A DNA stretch of 64,000 nucleotides from Klebsormidium nitens (lineage: Eukaryota > Streptophyta > Klebsormidiophyceae > Klebsormidiales > Klebsormidiaceae), in contig DF237279.1 in NCBI GenBank assembly GCA_000708835.1, forward strand, positions 1 to 64,000, given 5' to 3'. The first letter of the stretch is position 1; every line of letters starts with the position of its first letter. This document shows positions 47,383-60,800 of this stretch, one piece after another. Made by a program: the position numbers and the translations under genes. The notes below the pieces were generated by a model. The model did no database searches. It was not told where the DNA came from and was given only the letters and a program-made list of their open reading frames with translations.

Positions 47383-48894
47383 TCCTGCAAGTCCTGTGTT
47401 AATGAATAAGGCCTACTGCAAAGTAGAAGAAAGCTCCCAAAGCTCGTCAAGTAGAGGGACGGAACTCGTAGACGAATTGCTTCAAGTCAAGTACGGCAAA
47501 AGAGTGCTCTGCATCTTAGGACTACTGTGTTTGACCTGGGCCGCCAACAGTGATCGATGTTGATAAAAGCCGGGGCCCAGTAACAGCGGCATACTAATGC
47601 TTGCAACTGTACTAAACTTCAAAACTAAGGATTTTTTGACGTGGTTGAAATGGCCGTACGGTATGCTCCACCGGGTTTTAGGGTCAGTTTGCCTGGCCCG
47701 CATCGCGTTTCTAGGCCACCTAGTGATCCTTTGTCACGTTGACACACAGCGTACTAGACACCGTCAATCTCAATCTCGGTTTGGCTTTGATCTTAGTCTG
47801 GCTTTAATCAATGATTAAGTTGCATGTGGACATAGCCGGTACTGGTATGCCTTGCAATGCTACGGGCCCCCCTGGTAATGGTACACCAGCAATTTCCAGT
47901 TAGGTCCATTTCATAAACATCTTATCAGATTCATTGATCGTGAGGTCCGACGGGCCTCGCCATGCACGTACTCTATCATTTGCCGCACATGATATGCCGC
48001 TGTGCACAGTGACAGCGCCTTGAGTCGATCCGACGTACCAGTACGTATAATTAGATACAGATCAAAGCTAGGATAAACGGAACCTAAGTCAATCGATCCA
48101 GTGACCATTCTAAGCAGATCCCGGTGACAGTGACTAGCTAGCTACGCTAATTTCGATGAGATGTGCGGCCCGGCGCGGGCCCAAATGGCCGCCGTGTACG
48201 TGGTCAATGGACCCCGCAGCATACTGTACTATAGACTTTGTCAATCAATGATCTATATGCGCATGCATGTAGTCACGTTGAGTCGATCAAAGCTCAGACA
48301 CGCTTCCGAAGTTCAGTACGCTTGCGATACAAACGAGGCCGGAAATGATTGGACTGCGAATATCCGACTTGTACAGCATGCAATCTGCAAGAATATGCCC
48401 AGATACTGCCAGCTGACGCGTATAGCTAGCCACTGCAATTGGCGATATCCAAGATGGCGCTGCACTGCACTTGATCATGCCAGGGCTGCACTATCTAATG
48501 CAGCACACCTATGCGCAATCGCCTGCCGTCAATCCGCTTCTCAAAGAACATCGCGGTTCCAACCGTGCACGATTTTGATTAGTAGCAGCGCGTGGCCCGC
48601 GCTCTCAGGCGGCACAATTGGCCCGAATTGAACACGTGCCACACGGGTGGCATCTCACTATCATGGTCAATCACACTTGCTCAGTTCGAAACCAATGATA
48701 ACTGACTTGCAAACGCACACTGAACCTTACGGGACGGTTGAACTCTAATGTTTTGAGATAGGTTCAAGGTACTTGACTGCACTGTGCCAGAGAGCTCTTG
48801 CCAAGTTTAAGCTAGCCATAAGGCCATTTTCTTATTTGGAATCACGAGAACACATCTAAGGGGGTACAAAAGGATCAATCGTATATTATCGTGT
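47383..48894. other. Intergenic, no gene seen
   Basis: 1.5 kb downstream of glutaredoxin. Open frames are short, up to 156 codons at 48161-48631 on the plus strand, with no recognisable motif. The stretch 47950-48600 is rich in short palindromic words (tgcatgca, gctagctagc, ggcccgg) and has a texture like the 3' flank of the 2.8 kb duplication, but I could not align the two. Confidence 0.4.
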
Positions 48895-49317
48895 CTACAT
48901 GCCTTGCAGGCTGTTGAAGAGTGCCGTACAGCAAAGGATATGTTCTTCCTGGTTCCAGTGATCTTCCAGGACTCGTTGATTTTTGGAGACAAACTCCTCG
49001 ATCAGCACAAAGTCCCTGAACCGAATGCTCCCGGTGTTTCCGATTATCCTTGGGTTATCCTCAATCGTCACCGTGAACCACTTACCAACATCTTTCGAGT
49101 TTCCATAACCCTGCGATACTCTTAACTTCGGGACATCTGTTCGCTCGTTCTTCAGGCTGATCCAGACGGACATAGGAAGTCCAGTGACTTGACAAGACAC
49201 GTTCGTCATCGTAAAAGGATCCACTCCCTTGTCAGGAAAAGCGAAGTCGTCTTCAACGACAATATCGTCTTCGTCGTCGTAAATGGAATGACAGGGAGTC
49301 TTCGGCTGTGTCTTCAT
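48895..49317 (-). CDS. Hypothetical protein or exon, about 140 aa
   Basis: I do not recognise it. From the first ATG (49317) the frame runs 140 codons. The N-terminal part is acidic (YDDEDDIVVEDDFAFPDKG). A mixed, protein-like stretch follows (TGLPMSVWISLKNERTDVPK, KWFTVTIEDNPRI, SIRFRDFVLIEEFVSKN) and ends in LFNSLQGM. The frame stays open upstream to a possible acceptor TTGCAG|G near 49348, so it may be the last exon of a longer gene. Residue composition is more protein-like than in the surrounding frames, which is the only support. Confidence 0.35.
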   Translation of the reverse strand: MKTQPKTPCHSIYDDEDDIVVEDDFAFPDKGVDPFTMTNVSCQVTGLPMSVWISLKNERTDVPKLRVSQGYGNSKDVGKWFTVTIEDNPRIIGNTGSIRFRDFVLIEEFVSKNQRVLEDHWNQEEHILCCTALFNSLQGM

Positions 49318-49383
49318 CAGATGAAGTGTCAAAATTACTCTCCTGCAAGGGCAGTCAGAAACGAAACAATGTCGAAAGGGCAC

Positions 49384-51867
49384 GGCACCAACTTTGGAAC
49401 TTTGGCTTCATATGTTAATCAGCTTCACTTGTGACGCGCGATAGTCACGCGCAGGACACAGCAAAGACTGGCTTACGCGTAACCTGCTAGCTGTTCTCGT
49501 TAAGATGTCGAGAAATCGACTACATGCGGAGTCAGGAAAGCCTGTGTTCCTCTCGGGCGCTGATTCAATTGAAGTAGGGCAGACGCGGGGATTCATAATG
49601 TCCACAAATTCTTAAACAGATTCTCAAAGTTCGAAACGAAGAGGCCGGTAATCGATGGCGACGTCGTCCAATTCTTTTTTATTGATTGATGAACACCTCT
49701 TTGTGGTGTACGGTGTCATACTACGTCCTCGACATACACGGTACGGTAGTCGTTACGTGAGTTGAGAATACACGTTTGGTTCCTAGGACCGTTGATTGCT
49801 TAGCTTCAACTTTTGAAATAGGAATCTTTGACAAGACACGGGCCTGGAGGAAGAAACTCACATCTTCGTCGTTGTATCCGTGGGTTCCACATTGGACCTC
49901 TGCTCTCGTGGCTTGCTCGCTTCTCCTCATGAGCTGCAGAAAGGCGAGGTGCTTTTGAGGTGTGTTAACGGAAGGCTATGAAGAGACACTTGAGAGTCGG
50001 CCTGCTTCGAGAGGTAAAGGGCCCAACGCTGCAAGACTCGTCTGCGATTTTGCTCAAACTTCCGAGGATTCGTTCTGGGGCAGGTGCTGGCTGACTAATG
50101 CAGACTGCAAATCAGCTTGGATCCCAGCTAATTAAACTCCTGTCACGATTGATGCATGAGTTTCACCAATATCACTAGCAAGGAGCTGACGAAAGAGTAG
50201 GCTGAAACTTAAGTTTCAGTACCTTTCGTTGCAAAAGCTAGTCTCCCATAGCCGGTTCCTTGTTGCCAAGCCGCCGGCGCTGCTGCCGACTTTCACAATC
50301 TGGTGCGGAAAGCCTAGAAGCGACCGGACAGGGAGGCTTCGACAATGCATCAAGGAGCTCCTCTTTGAAAGCTGTAGTGACCTGTGAACCAGGAGGTAAG
50401 AAAGCTCGCAGTCAGTGTTAAAGTGCTAGCGGTATTGGTCAACGGTGGAATCGATATCGGATGCAACATCACTCATCTGCAAGTTGCAGTGGTGTGCTCT
50501 GATTTTGCAGTGGCCAGTAGTGAGTGTTTTGTAGTGCTCAGTACATATATCAGATATACACAGCTACCAAACTTGGATGCATGCCCACTGTGTGCACAGA
50601 TTACTACTAGGCTGACCGGCTATATGTGACACGTTCTGCGCATGTTCGCCAGCAGTTTTTTTTGAGCTTACTCTTCACAGGCTTTTAGACAAAGCCTGCA
50701 AAAGGTACGTCCCCAGAACTCCCGGCTGGAAAAAGCACACCAGGTTCTTGGAACCCTCACTCTAGCTCAGATACAATTTTTTGAAAAGTCAGAGTATCGC
50801 GAGCTGACATTTCAGCCAGTGAATATTTGCAGTGTTCTACGACAGCTTGCTGAAAGGACTCACAATGCCGGCTCTGCCAGCTGTGCCCGCGGTGCTGCTG
50901 CCGCATACATGGGCTTTGTTCAGGAGCTGGATCAAGTGTCCTGCTATGTTGTGGTGACCGTTGCATGTATGACGGAGCAACACACTGAAGAACAAGTCTG
51001 GAAGTTTTCAGACTCCTGTAAAATGCAAGTCCCTGAGTTATTTGCTGCAGCTCGAGCTCCCCCCCTGATCAGAATGCAGTCAGAGAGCAAATATCAGCAA
51101 TGGCTCACACACGGCCATGTTAACACATGATGGCCTTGCATTACAGCATTGCTTTACAGCACCACAAAGTAGTCTCCGCGTTAATCAACGTTTGCTGAGC
51201 TTTGCATATGATCATGCTCTGAATCAAGATTGTATATACATTTCTCTGCAAACGAGAAATCAGGTTTGAAAGCAGTCTGATCAAACCGTCTGATCAACTC
51301 GAAGTGCTCCACGCGAGAGATTGGCTGATGTCAGCCAGCGGCCGCCCATCGAATGACCGTCGATAAAATGTATTGGAGCCTTTTGAGCCGTAGATAAACA
51401 GGGTGAGTTGGTTGTTAGTATGCGAGTTCGGCCGAAATGCATGTGACGAAACGCTCTGAACAAGCGTGCCTGACCCCCATGTCATTGTGAACAGACCCTA
51501 TGAGTAGTGCCATCTTCAAAGTGTGCTGACAAATGAATCTACAGTGATGGCCGCGGCCAATGAGGGCGAACGTCATTCTCACATGCGGAAATGCTCCTTC
51601 TCACAAGCTGCTAAAGTCCGATAAGAGGACGAAAAGAATAATCTGAACAAGGCCATGATCAGCTAGCTGGAGGAAACATCCCTGGAGCTGAGAAGAGGGG
51701 ACGCTTGCAGAGGGGCCGGAATGGAAAGCCCCATGTAAGAGATATCTAGCGAACGACATAAGGTATGCTTGTCTGCATGACTGACACTGCATAGCATTAA
51801 CAGATAGGCCCATAACTCCCTCGCCCGCATCCATTCACTTAGGAACCGTTGAGTTGCTCAGGTCTTA
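49384..51867. other. Intergenic, only weak open frames
   Basis: 2.5 kb before the giant gene. The longest frames are 103 codons at 50819-51130 on the plus strand and about 80 codons elsewhere. None has a recognisable domain or a convincing splice partner. The plus-strand frame at 50819 has a protein-like run (EEQVWKFSDSCKM), but this is not enough to call a gene. Confidence 0.35.
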
Positions 51868-54800
51868 ATGGCGCCCGCCAATCAACGCCCGGCTTTCAAC
51901 CTCCCAGATCTCCGCTGGCTTTCTCCTCCCAAATGGAAACCCCCAGAACGAAATACACAACCGGCCCTGGACCAGGGCACCAAACCCTTAAGCGAAAATG
52001 CGACCAGAAAAATCCAGGGTGCTACGGAACCAGCGCAGTCAAGAACACCGGAGAAAGGGAGCCCGCCGCCGCGGCAAAGGAGGCTGTGGGACTCGTTTGC
52101 TGCCAGGGGGGAGAGCTTGGTGCCCTTCCGGCAGAGGAATGGGACCCCCCTGGAAAATGAAAATGGTGACGGAACAGGGAAAATGGAGCCCGCAAAAATC
52201 AATGCTGGAAACAGCATTCCTGTGCGCTGGCCAGTGCCAGCTGTCCCAATGTCGCTAGAGCCGGGGGCAGCACTGGAGGATACGATGACTGCAGCGTCTG
52301 ATGTAGCGCTTGCGAGTGCGGAGAAGAGCATGGGTCCAGCGCTCAAAGACGAGCTATGCATGCAAGCGATCGATGAGACACAGTCGTCAGCAAAACCACT
52401 GTCCCCCCCAGCTCAGCCATTTGAGGTCAAGCTCCTAGTTCGGGAAAGAAAGGTGCCAGCTGTCCAGGTTTTGCCCCCCGGAACAGCCCCATCTGTCATA
52501 GTCCCAGCCCCACTCGCGGTGCCCCCCCCCTCAGCAGAGCCTCCCCTCACCCCCCCGGAAGTTATCGCTCGCGGCCGCTTTTTTTCTCCCCCCTGCGCTG
52601 CGCGGGACAGAGTTCTCCTTTCCCCCAGCCTGCGCGTGGGGACTACTGCTCTGCGCGGGCGAGTCGCTGACCTCATCAGCCCTGGGCGGCCCTTTCGGAG
52701 CCCTCGTAGCAAGTTTTTCTCGCCCCCCAGGTAAAGTTTTATCTCCTTTCTAAATATCTCTATCATCAGTGGTATCAGCATATCAGAGAAGAGCTTGCAA
52801 CTTTTGCTTTCCTTGGATCCCCTTTTTGTGCATTAGTATTATGTTGCAGAACTTGCCTCTAGCTGGCAAACAAAAAGCTCGTTCGAATGTGATATAAGTG
52901 GTCAGCACACACGAACGCGACTATGATTTGCAATTCGAATCAATAAACAGAAGATACAGACATGAAAGTACAGCTAAGTCCAGAGAAAGATGCAAGATAC
53001 GAGGGGGCCAAGCTGGTGGTTACATGTTGCCACCTTCAAGCCCTGTTTACCGCCGCTCTCTTCTATGGATAGAAGGAGTTCTTTATCAAAAACTGATCGT
53101 TATCCTCTTCGCCCTCTGCCATCCAATCAGGTACCGTGGAAAGCTCCTTAAGAAGAATGCGGCGGGAGGCAGTGGGGAGGAAGTGGTCACCGGCAGCTTG
53201 GCTCTAGGTTGCAGCTCAGGCCCGTTCCAGGGGAGTGCAAAAACGGGCGGTCAGACAGAGGGGAATCGGGTGCGGTTTTGGTGGTTGAAGGAACGGGCAG
53301 AGTTGGGCCGTGGTTGTACAGTGGGTGAAGAGAGTTCTGGGGGCCAAGCTGAGGCGCAGAGGGAAAGTTCTGCCACGGAAAGGGAACGAGTAATTTTTTC
53401 ATGGGGGAAGGGTTCCTTCTCGCCAGACTGCCAAACAGCCAAGGATCCGGAGGGGCTGTTTGCGAGGCACGACCGCAAAGAAACAAGGACCTATGATGAG
53501 TCTAACACCGAGGTTCCTCTTGAGACTGGAGCAGAACGTGTTGGTGGGCGCATGGTGTCAAACGACGTGCCAAGCCCTGCGGCTCGTACTCAGCTTCCAA
53601 CGTCGACCCCGACCCCCCTCTTCCTTGACACAGCCACAGCTGGAGAGGCTGCTAACAGAGCTGCATCACAAAGTTGGTATCGAGCTGAGCAGGAGAGCGA
53701 GATGGAGGATGGAGACACCCAGTCTGTGGGCAGTACGGAAAGTCCCGTGAAATTTGGAGGTCTCCTCGACGGCGCTCTCGGAAAGCTCGAAACGCTGGCG
53801 CTCGCGTGTAGGCTGGAGGATCTGAAGCTGGCAGGGGGAGCCAACCGGGCAGCGGAGGAGAACGGAATGGAGGTTGGTTTAGAGACCGGGGAAAGTGGTC
53901 GGGGCGACAAAGCGGGGTGGGAGAAGGCTGACTTTAAGATTGAAAAGACTAAACGGGGCCACAATGCGGGGACAGAAGAGGCGGTGTCCGAAACTGGGGG
54001 TTTAGATGGGGATGAGGAAGTTGCTTTGAAACTCCAGGGTGTGAAAACGGACGCTGACATCAGGGTGCGTGCGAACAAGACGAGGCGACCTCGAGACAAA
54101 CAGAACGGGGTTGGTGGACGAAAAAACGGGGGTGGCGGGTCGCAAGCCGGTCCGCAAAGTCTTCCTGTTCCAGCGAAAGTTTGTAAGGACCCTCCGGGCA
54201 CAGAGGACGAGCCGATTCTTGTAAAGAATTCTCAACAGACACAGCAAAGGATAAGCGCTGCCGATCCGGCGCTCGGCCTCGGTTTTCAGCACAGACGGGG
54301 CATCGCGTTTGCTGATGCGGACGAGAAGTCGGACAGGAGTTTGGACACAGGATCAGTGGTCGCGTCCGCTGAAGCCGTGCCCCAAGACCGGGCAGCCAGT
54401 TCTGGTCGGTCGGAAGAGCTGGCGGGTTTTGAGAGCGGGGTCCCTGGGATTGCAAAAGCAGCGCCAGTGCCGCCGAACGGGCAGCTCAAGACGGCGGCTG
54501 ATGGACCGAGGAACACACAGCGGTCTGCGAATGCTACAGAAGCGTCTGTGGACGGTTCCAAAGAGTCGGCAGAGGATAAATCGGGGAATTTGGACGGCGT
54601 TTCGGACCTTATCCCAAACCCTGCAGACGGTTCAACGGACAGAGAGAGCGCACCCTCCTCTTTGTGGGGTGGTGCGAGGGGCGGGTCAGAGCCCCCCAAA
54701 CAGAAAACGGACGGCAAAGCTGAGCTCACGGACGCGTCCGAGCAGGGGATCCCTTCCGGTTCGGCTGAGGAGAGCGTTGCGGTCACTGGGGTTTCAATAA

Positions 54801-57800
54801 GTTTGTGCGGTCGGGCGGAGATGGTGAGTACGAGAGGTTTCGAACAGGCGGCAACTGATGGGCAGCTCGAAGAAACGGCACTTTTGGGTAAACAAAAGCT
54901 GTCAGCTGCAGAAGGGATGACTCAGCAGACCGCAACCCAGCTTCCAGTTTCGGGCTACCCGCTGGGCGCTGCATTGGGAGCCAGATTCGAAGGGAATCGG
55001 GATGATCCGGATGATCTGGAACGCTGTGGAGGGTTGGAAGAACAGCCGTCAGGTAGTGAGAATGCCTTCGAGGGTGACCGTTCAGTGAAAGAAAGCACGG
55101 GTCTGTGGATCGGCGATGAAGGACCAGTGGAGCAGGCGATGGCGAGCGGAGAGTTGGAGAGTGGGGAGCGGAGAGAAAACCTAGAGATGGGCGCAAGGAC
55201 GGATGGAGGGTTGGAGTTTAGAGATCAAATGGAAGGAATAGTAGAGAAGGGCAGAGGATCGGAAGTAAACCCAGCGAAGGTTGAACGGACGGAACCAGAA
55301 GTAGAGAGGGGAGAATCAAAAGGTGGAGACCGGAAGAGAGGGGAAAGGGCCGAAGGGGAGCTAGATCGAGACAAACAGAAGAGAGGACTTGAACTAGAGA
55401 GGGGAGAGCCCACGCAGCAGAGCCTGGAAGACCTTGCGCAACTAGACTGGGACAGCATTCTGTCCGGCGACGTCGACTCGTGCGTCCGGCACCTGTTGGA
55501 CAGTCCGCAGTGTCAGCGACGGTCGTGGGCCTCTGGCGAGGGGACCGCTTCGCGACCAATATCGCCCCCCTGGAAAGATCGCGTTCGGGCCTCCGCCGCC
55601 GACGGGGGCCTCGCTTCCCCGCCTGCTTCACCCCCCTGGAAAACAAATCCACCAGAGATGCGTCTTAGAGAGGGCAGTCCGGGTGCAACGAACAAGGGAC
55701 CAAGCGGGGGGTCCGATTCTCGGCCATCATCGCCCCCCCGGAAAGATCCAGACCCGACTATTGCCTCAGGCTGGGGGGCAATTTCCCGCCCCGGTTCCCC
55801 CCTCTTCAGAAGCCAAAGTCTCCCGACGGATCCTACTTCGGTCGGCAGCCCAGGCGCGGCGTCGCTGGAGCCGGGTGGGGGGCTACATTCCCTGCTTGGT
55901 TCGCCCCCCTGGAGCGTGCAAAACTTCCCGGAGGTAAACCTTTTGGTGGGGAGCCCTGGGGCGGCGAGGGACGCGTTCCGTCGGTGGACCGTTCCGGGGA
56001 GCCCTGGTGTGCCCAAACCGACGGAAACAGCAGGTAAACACCGTAATATTATGTAGCGATTAGATTCTTCCAGTGTTACAGCACTTTTGTACACCCAGTC
56101 ACTTTAGAAAAGGGAGGAAAGCTCACAATTAGTCAAAATCAGCTATCACCAGATTTGGTTGTGTTTTCCTAACTTATTCGTCTATTATACTTCAAAACCT
56201 TCTTGTCTTCCGATATCAGCAGCTTGTTCGAATATAGTTGCAATGAAGAGGACTCTTTGTATTCACCTGCACAAAAATTCTAAGCACACGACAATCTGCT
56301 CCGCACCACAACCCTCTCTAACTGCCATACTAAGCCATTCCGTCCTCGTCAATTTCCTTATTGATCTTCAACATTGTTGACATGTAGAGTTTCTTTCATT
56401 CGCAGGCGTGAGGTTTAGGGAGACGCGGGACGTTGGGTTCCTGAGGGCGGTGGCTGGTTGGGAACCGGGGCTGGGCAGAAAGGCGGGAGCGGAACGGAGC
56501 GGAAGGGCAAGAGCAGATTCCGGCGGAAATGCCAGAGCAGAGCAAGAGTTGGGGCCCGAGGCCGGCGGTGTGACAGGACCACAACAGAGCGGAACAGTTA
56601 AGGCGAATTTGGATCCGTTAGTGAAAGCGGATTACGGCGCAGAACTAGTAACTAGAAGGGCGGAAAGCTCGGCAGCAATGGATGTTCCGATGGGAAGCGA
56701 GGCGGAACGAGCGGATTCTGAGGTAGGGGCTGATTGGAGATGAAAGCTTCTTATTTAAGTCGAAGCTTTTCCTCGCTTTCTTTCTTGCTATTCTACTGAT
56801 TGCTATCTCGGAATCGGAATCTGCGCACTCTTGTATCTGCTTCTCTTTACTATTGCTTCTTCTTCCGAGTCCCAAAGGGAGCTACAGACCGCAGCTTTAG
56901 ACGGCTTCTTTGCGAACGATGCCAACGCGACATCGTTCCTCTACACGACCACAGACTTTCTGAGGGAGGCTGGCAGGAGCCGATTCTTGTACACGCCATA
57001 TCACGAGGTACTATGGCAAATCTTCTCTGAGCATCTCAGAGATGGTTCCCCAAATTGCATAAGGTCTGCGCCCTAAAACCCTGGGGTTTGCGCAAAATGG
57101 TTTACGTTGCTTCTTGGCAGGACACGTCGCCGGCGGCTCCTGAATCCGCAGAAACGGAACCGGACGTGGAGGAGTTTTCCAGCGGCGTTGAGCCGCCACG
57201 CAAGCGGCGGGACGCGGAGAGAAGAAGCTCGGTGAGCAGAGGACACGTCTCTGTACGAGTTGAGATCGGGAGTTTGAGAAGTGCCGGATCACCTTTATGT
57301 CAAAAAGCACCTCCACGGATCTGGCTCAAGGGAGCCAGTTGAAACCCGTTTTTCAGTACTTTTTGTAAGCTAACGAACATGATCACGTTTGAGTCTTCAC
57401 CATCTCAGCTTCTCATGTTGTAATCCAGTCTTGAATACCGCAACAGGATACGAGATTGGAAAAAATCTACAGAAAATCTAAGACGATTACGACCCCGTCA
57501 ACTTCGTCTCTTCGGTTCGTTTCTGAAGTCAGCCACTCACATTCGCAGACATACATGGGCGCATAAAATGGTGAGAACGCGCACATATCGCTGTTCAGGA
57601 AGCAACGAAAGGATACAAGATGGCGCCGCAAGACCTTGGCAAGAGACATGAGCCCTCTCTAATCTTTGCCTTCTAGTTTTAGAGGAGGGTTACTTCTTTC
57701 TCTGTCGGCGGCGTTTCCATCCTAAAGCGGTCTGCACCACATGAAACTTGCAGGTTTCGAACCGATCAAAGCCCCAGACCCCGCAGTTTGAAAACCTCGA

Positions 57801-60800
57801 GACCGTATCCACCCAAAACGTCGAATTGTCGACCTATTTCCTCTCCCCCTCTTACAGAACCACTTGTTCGCCTTTGGCAGCTTCAGCTCAATTTTCTCGG
57901 ACCTTCAAGCTCCAAAACCAGGAACCCAAATGCTTGAATATCTAGTCAGGCTTATTTCCACCAATATCACAGGGTCACTTGTCCCGCATCCGGCGGCTCC
58001 AGTCGCGGCCTTCTTGCACCATTCTAAATACTCGAAACCCTCAAACCCCAAACCCCAAACCACGAAAACTCAGAAAACCGAAACCCTAAATTTCTTATCA
58101 CTAAGCTTTCTCAATGACTCTAATTCACAGGATCACTTGTACCGCCCAGCCGCGGCCCTCCTGCGCCATTTCCAGAACTCCAAAAACCTCAAACCTTAAA
58201 CCACGAAAACTCAGAAAACCAAAACCCTAAATTCCTTATCACTAATCCAGGATCATTTGTCACGCCCCCGGCGGCTACAGCCGCGGCCCTCCTGCGCCGC
58301 CCTCCTCCTGCCCTGCGCGCCGTACGATGAGGACGGGTGCGCCGAAGATCACGCCACGTGGCAGCCTGAGAAAGTCGCCGCCAACCGCCTCCGCATTTTA
58401 GTCGGGCCGTACGCCGACAAGGAGGGCATTCACACCGACGGCTCGGAGGGGCTGAGCCCCGAGGTGACGCCGCGGTGTGAAACGGCGCCTGGCAGGCGGT
58501 TCTTCAGGGACACGGACGCTCCTGAGAGGGTTTCCAAGTAAGGCCGACACGATTTTGAGGGCGGGTCGGAAGCTGCTCTGCTCATCGCAGAGTAACATGT
58601 GCTTCGTCTACTTTCTACGAGGCCAAAGCATTTTCATGAGCTTACGATCGGGGCTGCAGCTATGATTACACCGTTTCAACATCCTGACACGAAGGTTTAT
58701 TTTGACCGGCTTGATTCAAGCTTTGCAAGCGAAGATTGATTGTGAAAAACACCTTAAGAAACTCCTAGTGCTGTGCTAACGTTGTTCCTTCTAGTGTTCT
58801 CAATTGGTAACAAACTGACGGCGTGATTCAGGCGATGTAAAAGCTTTCGACTCCCTTCACTTTTCCCTCAACTTGGTCTTTCCGTTCATCCTTGCGCACT
58901 CAGCCCTCATTTTTCGATAGCTGGAACCATTAGGCTCCCGTTGTTCTGACGTGACTTGCTTGTTTTCCTATCCAAACAATGTTGTATGCTTTTCGAGAAT
59001 ATTATGTTTCCAACAACTTGCTATCGTTTTTATGCCATGTTTCCTTCTTCTCAATGACAGCGCTTCACGACAAGTTAACCTCTGATGTCACCCCTCTCTT
59101 CTTCACAGGCCTTCAAAGCTGTCCTTCCCCGTCGTCTCATCCGAACCGGCAGTCTCCAACGCCCTTTCCGCAACGGAAACGGGAACTCTGCGCCCGACGG
59201 AAGTCCTGTGCTCTGCGGACTATTCCCCCTCAGTGGAAGTCCGATCCTCAAGGGACGCGGAAATCGTCCGCTCATCGGACGTCCGTTCCTCAAGGGACGC
59301 GGACACGCTCGGCCCATTGGACGTCCGTTCCTCACCGGACGCTGAGACCCGGCGCTCATCGGACCTGGGCCAGCGCTCTGCGGACGCTTTCCCTCCAGCG
59401 GACGTCCGTTCCTCAAGGGACGCGGAAACCCTTGGCTCGCCGGACGTCCGTTTCTCAACGGAATCGGAAACCAGTCGCTCGTTGGACGTCCGCTCCTTCC
59501 CTGGCCCAGATACTCGGCACTCATCGGACATCCTGCGCTCTGCGGGCGCTCTCTTCTCAGCGGACGTCAGCTCCTGTGCGGACGCAGAAACTCTAAACTC
59601 ACCGGACGCAACAACTCTGCAGTCAGCGGACGCGTTACCCGCAGAGGACCCAGCCAGTCCCGTTCTGACAGCCGCCACAACTGTGGCTCCCCCGGAGAAC
59701 TTCACCGGTCAGATTTCTGAAGCGGGGCTGTCGAGCCAAGCCTGGGGAGAGTCAACCGACCAAGATTCTACCGGAAAGAGACTAACCGAGTCAGTTACGG
59801 TAGAACCCACCGACCGGGTTTGTCTTGAGGAAGGGCCTTCTCGGCCAGTTTCTGGGGGAATGATCGACCAAAGTTCTGCCGGGAAGAAACCATTTGGGTC
59901 GGCCTCGGCGGAAAGCACCGGCCCGGACTCTGGTGAAGAGAGTCCGTTCGAGTCAACCTCGCTGAACGGCACCGCCCGAGATTCCGCCGGAATAGAGCTG
60001 CCTCGGTCTTCCTCCGCGGAAAGCACCGACCAGGACTTTGTTGAAGCGATTCCGTTCCAATCAGCATCCGTCGAACGTACCGCCGATAGTTTCGTCGAAA
60101 GTGAGCTGCTTCGTTCAGTCTCGGAAGAGTTCGTCGAGCGCTTGTCTTCGGGAGATTGGACTGGAAAGAACTGGGCGATCGGCGAAATCTTGGAGCGCTT
60201 CCGCGTTCAAAGGCGGGCGGGGAGCCGTTTCCCGGTCGCTCGACGGAACAACCGGGCATCAGAGGGATCCCTCTCGAGCTTGAGCTCTGCTGCTAACCGG
60301 GGCAGAAGCGCCCGGGTCAGTGACCCGGGCTCTGAGGACCTAGATCGAGGCGACACGGGGGCGAAAACGCACGACGAGCGAGCACGGGCGAGACAGCTTA
60401 CGGGCCAGCCGGTCGCTCAACGTAACCGGGCGGCTGAGGGATCCCTCTCTAGCTTGAGCTCTGCTCGCGACCAGGGCGAGAGTGCCCGGCTCAGTCACCC
60501 GAGCGCTTCGGAAGTGGCTGCGGGCGACTCAGAGGCAAACTTCCAGGAGGAGCGGACACCGACGGTAACGAACCAGCCCGAGAAAACTAGAGCGGGGATC
60601 AGCGACTCCTTGGGTAGTGCGGAAAAGGCCTCGGTTTGCGAGAAGCCATGCTCGGGAGGATCTCCAGCCACCAGAGAACTAGAGGGGGAAGAAGTGACTC
60701 CGAGTTTGGAACCTTCCGAAAATTTCGTCTCTCAAGTGAGCTTGGTCCTTCGGGCTGGAAGAGGAGGCGTTTTTGGTGAAGACGAACGGACGCCGAGAAG

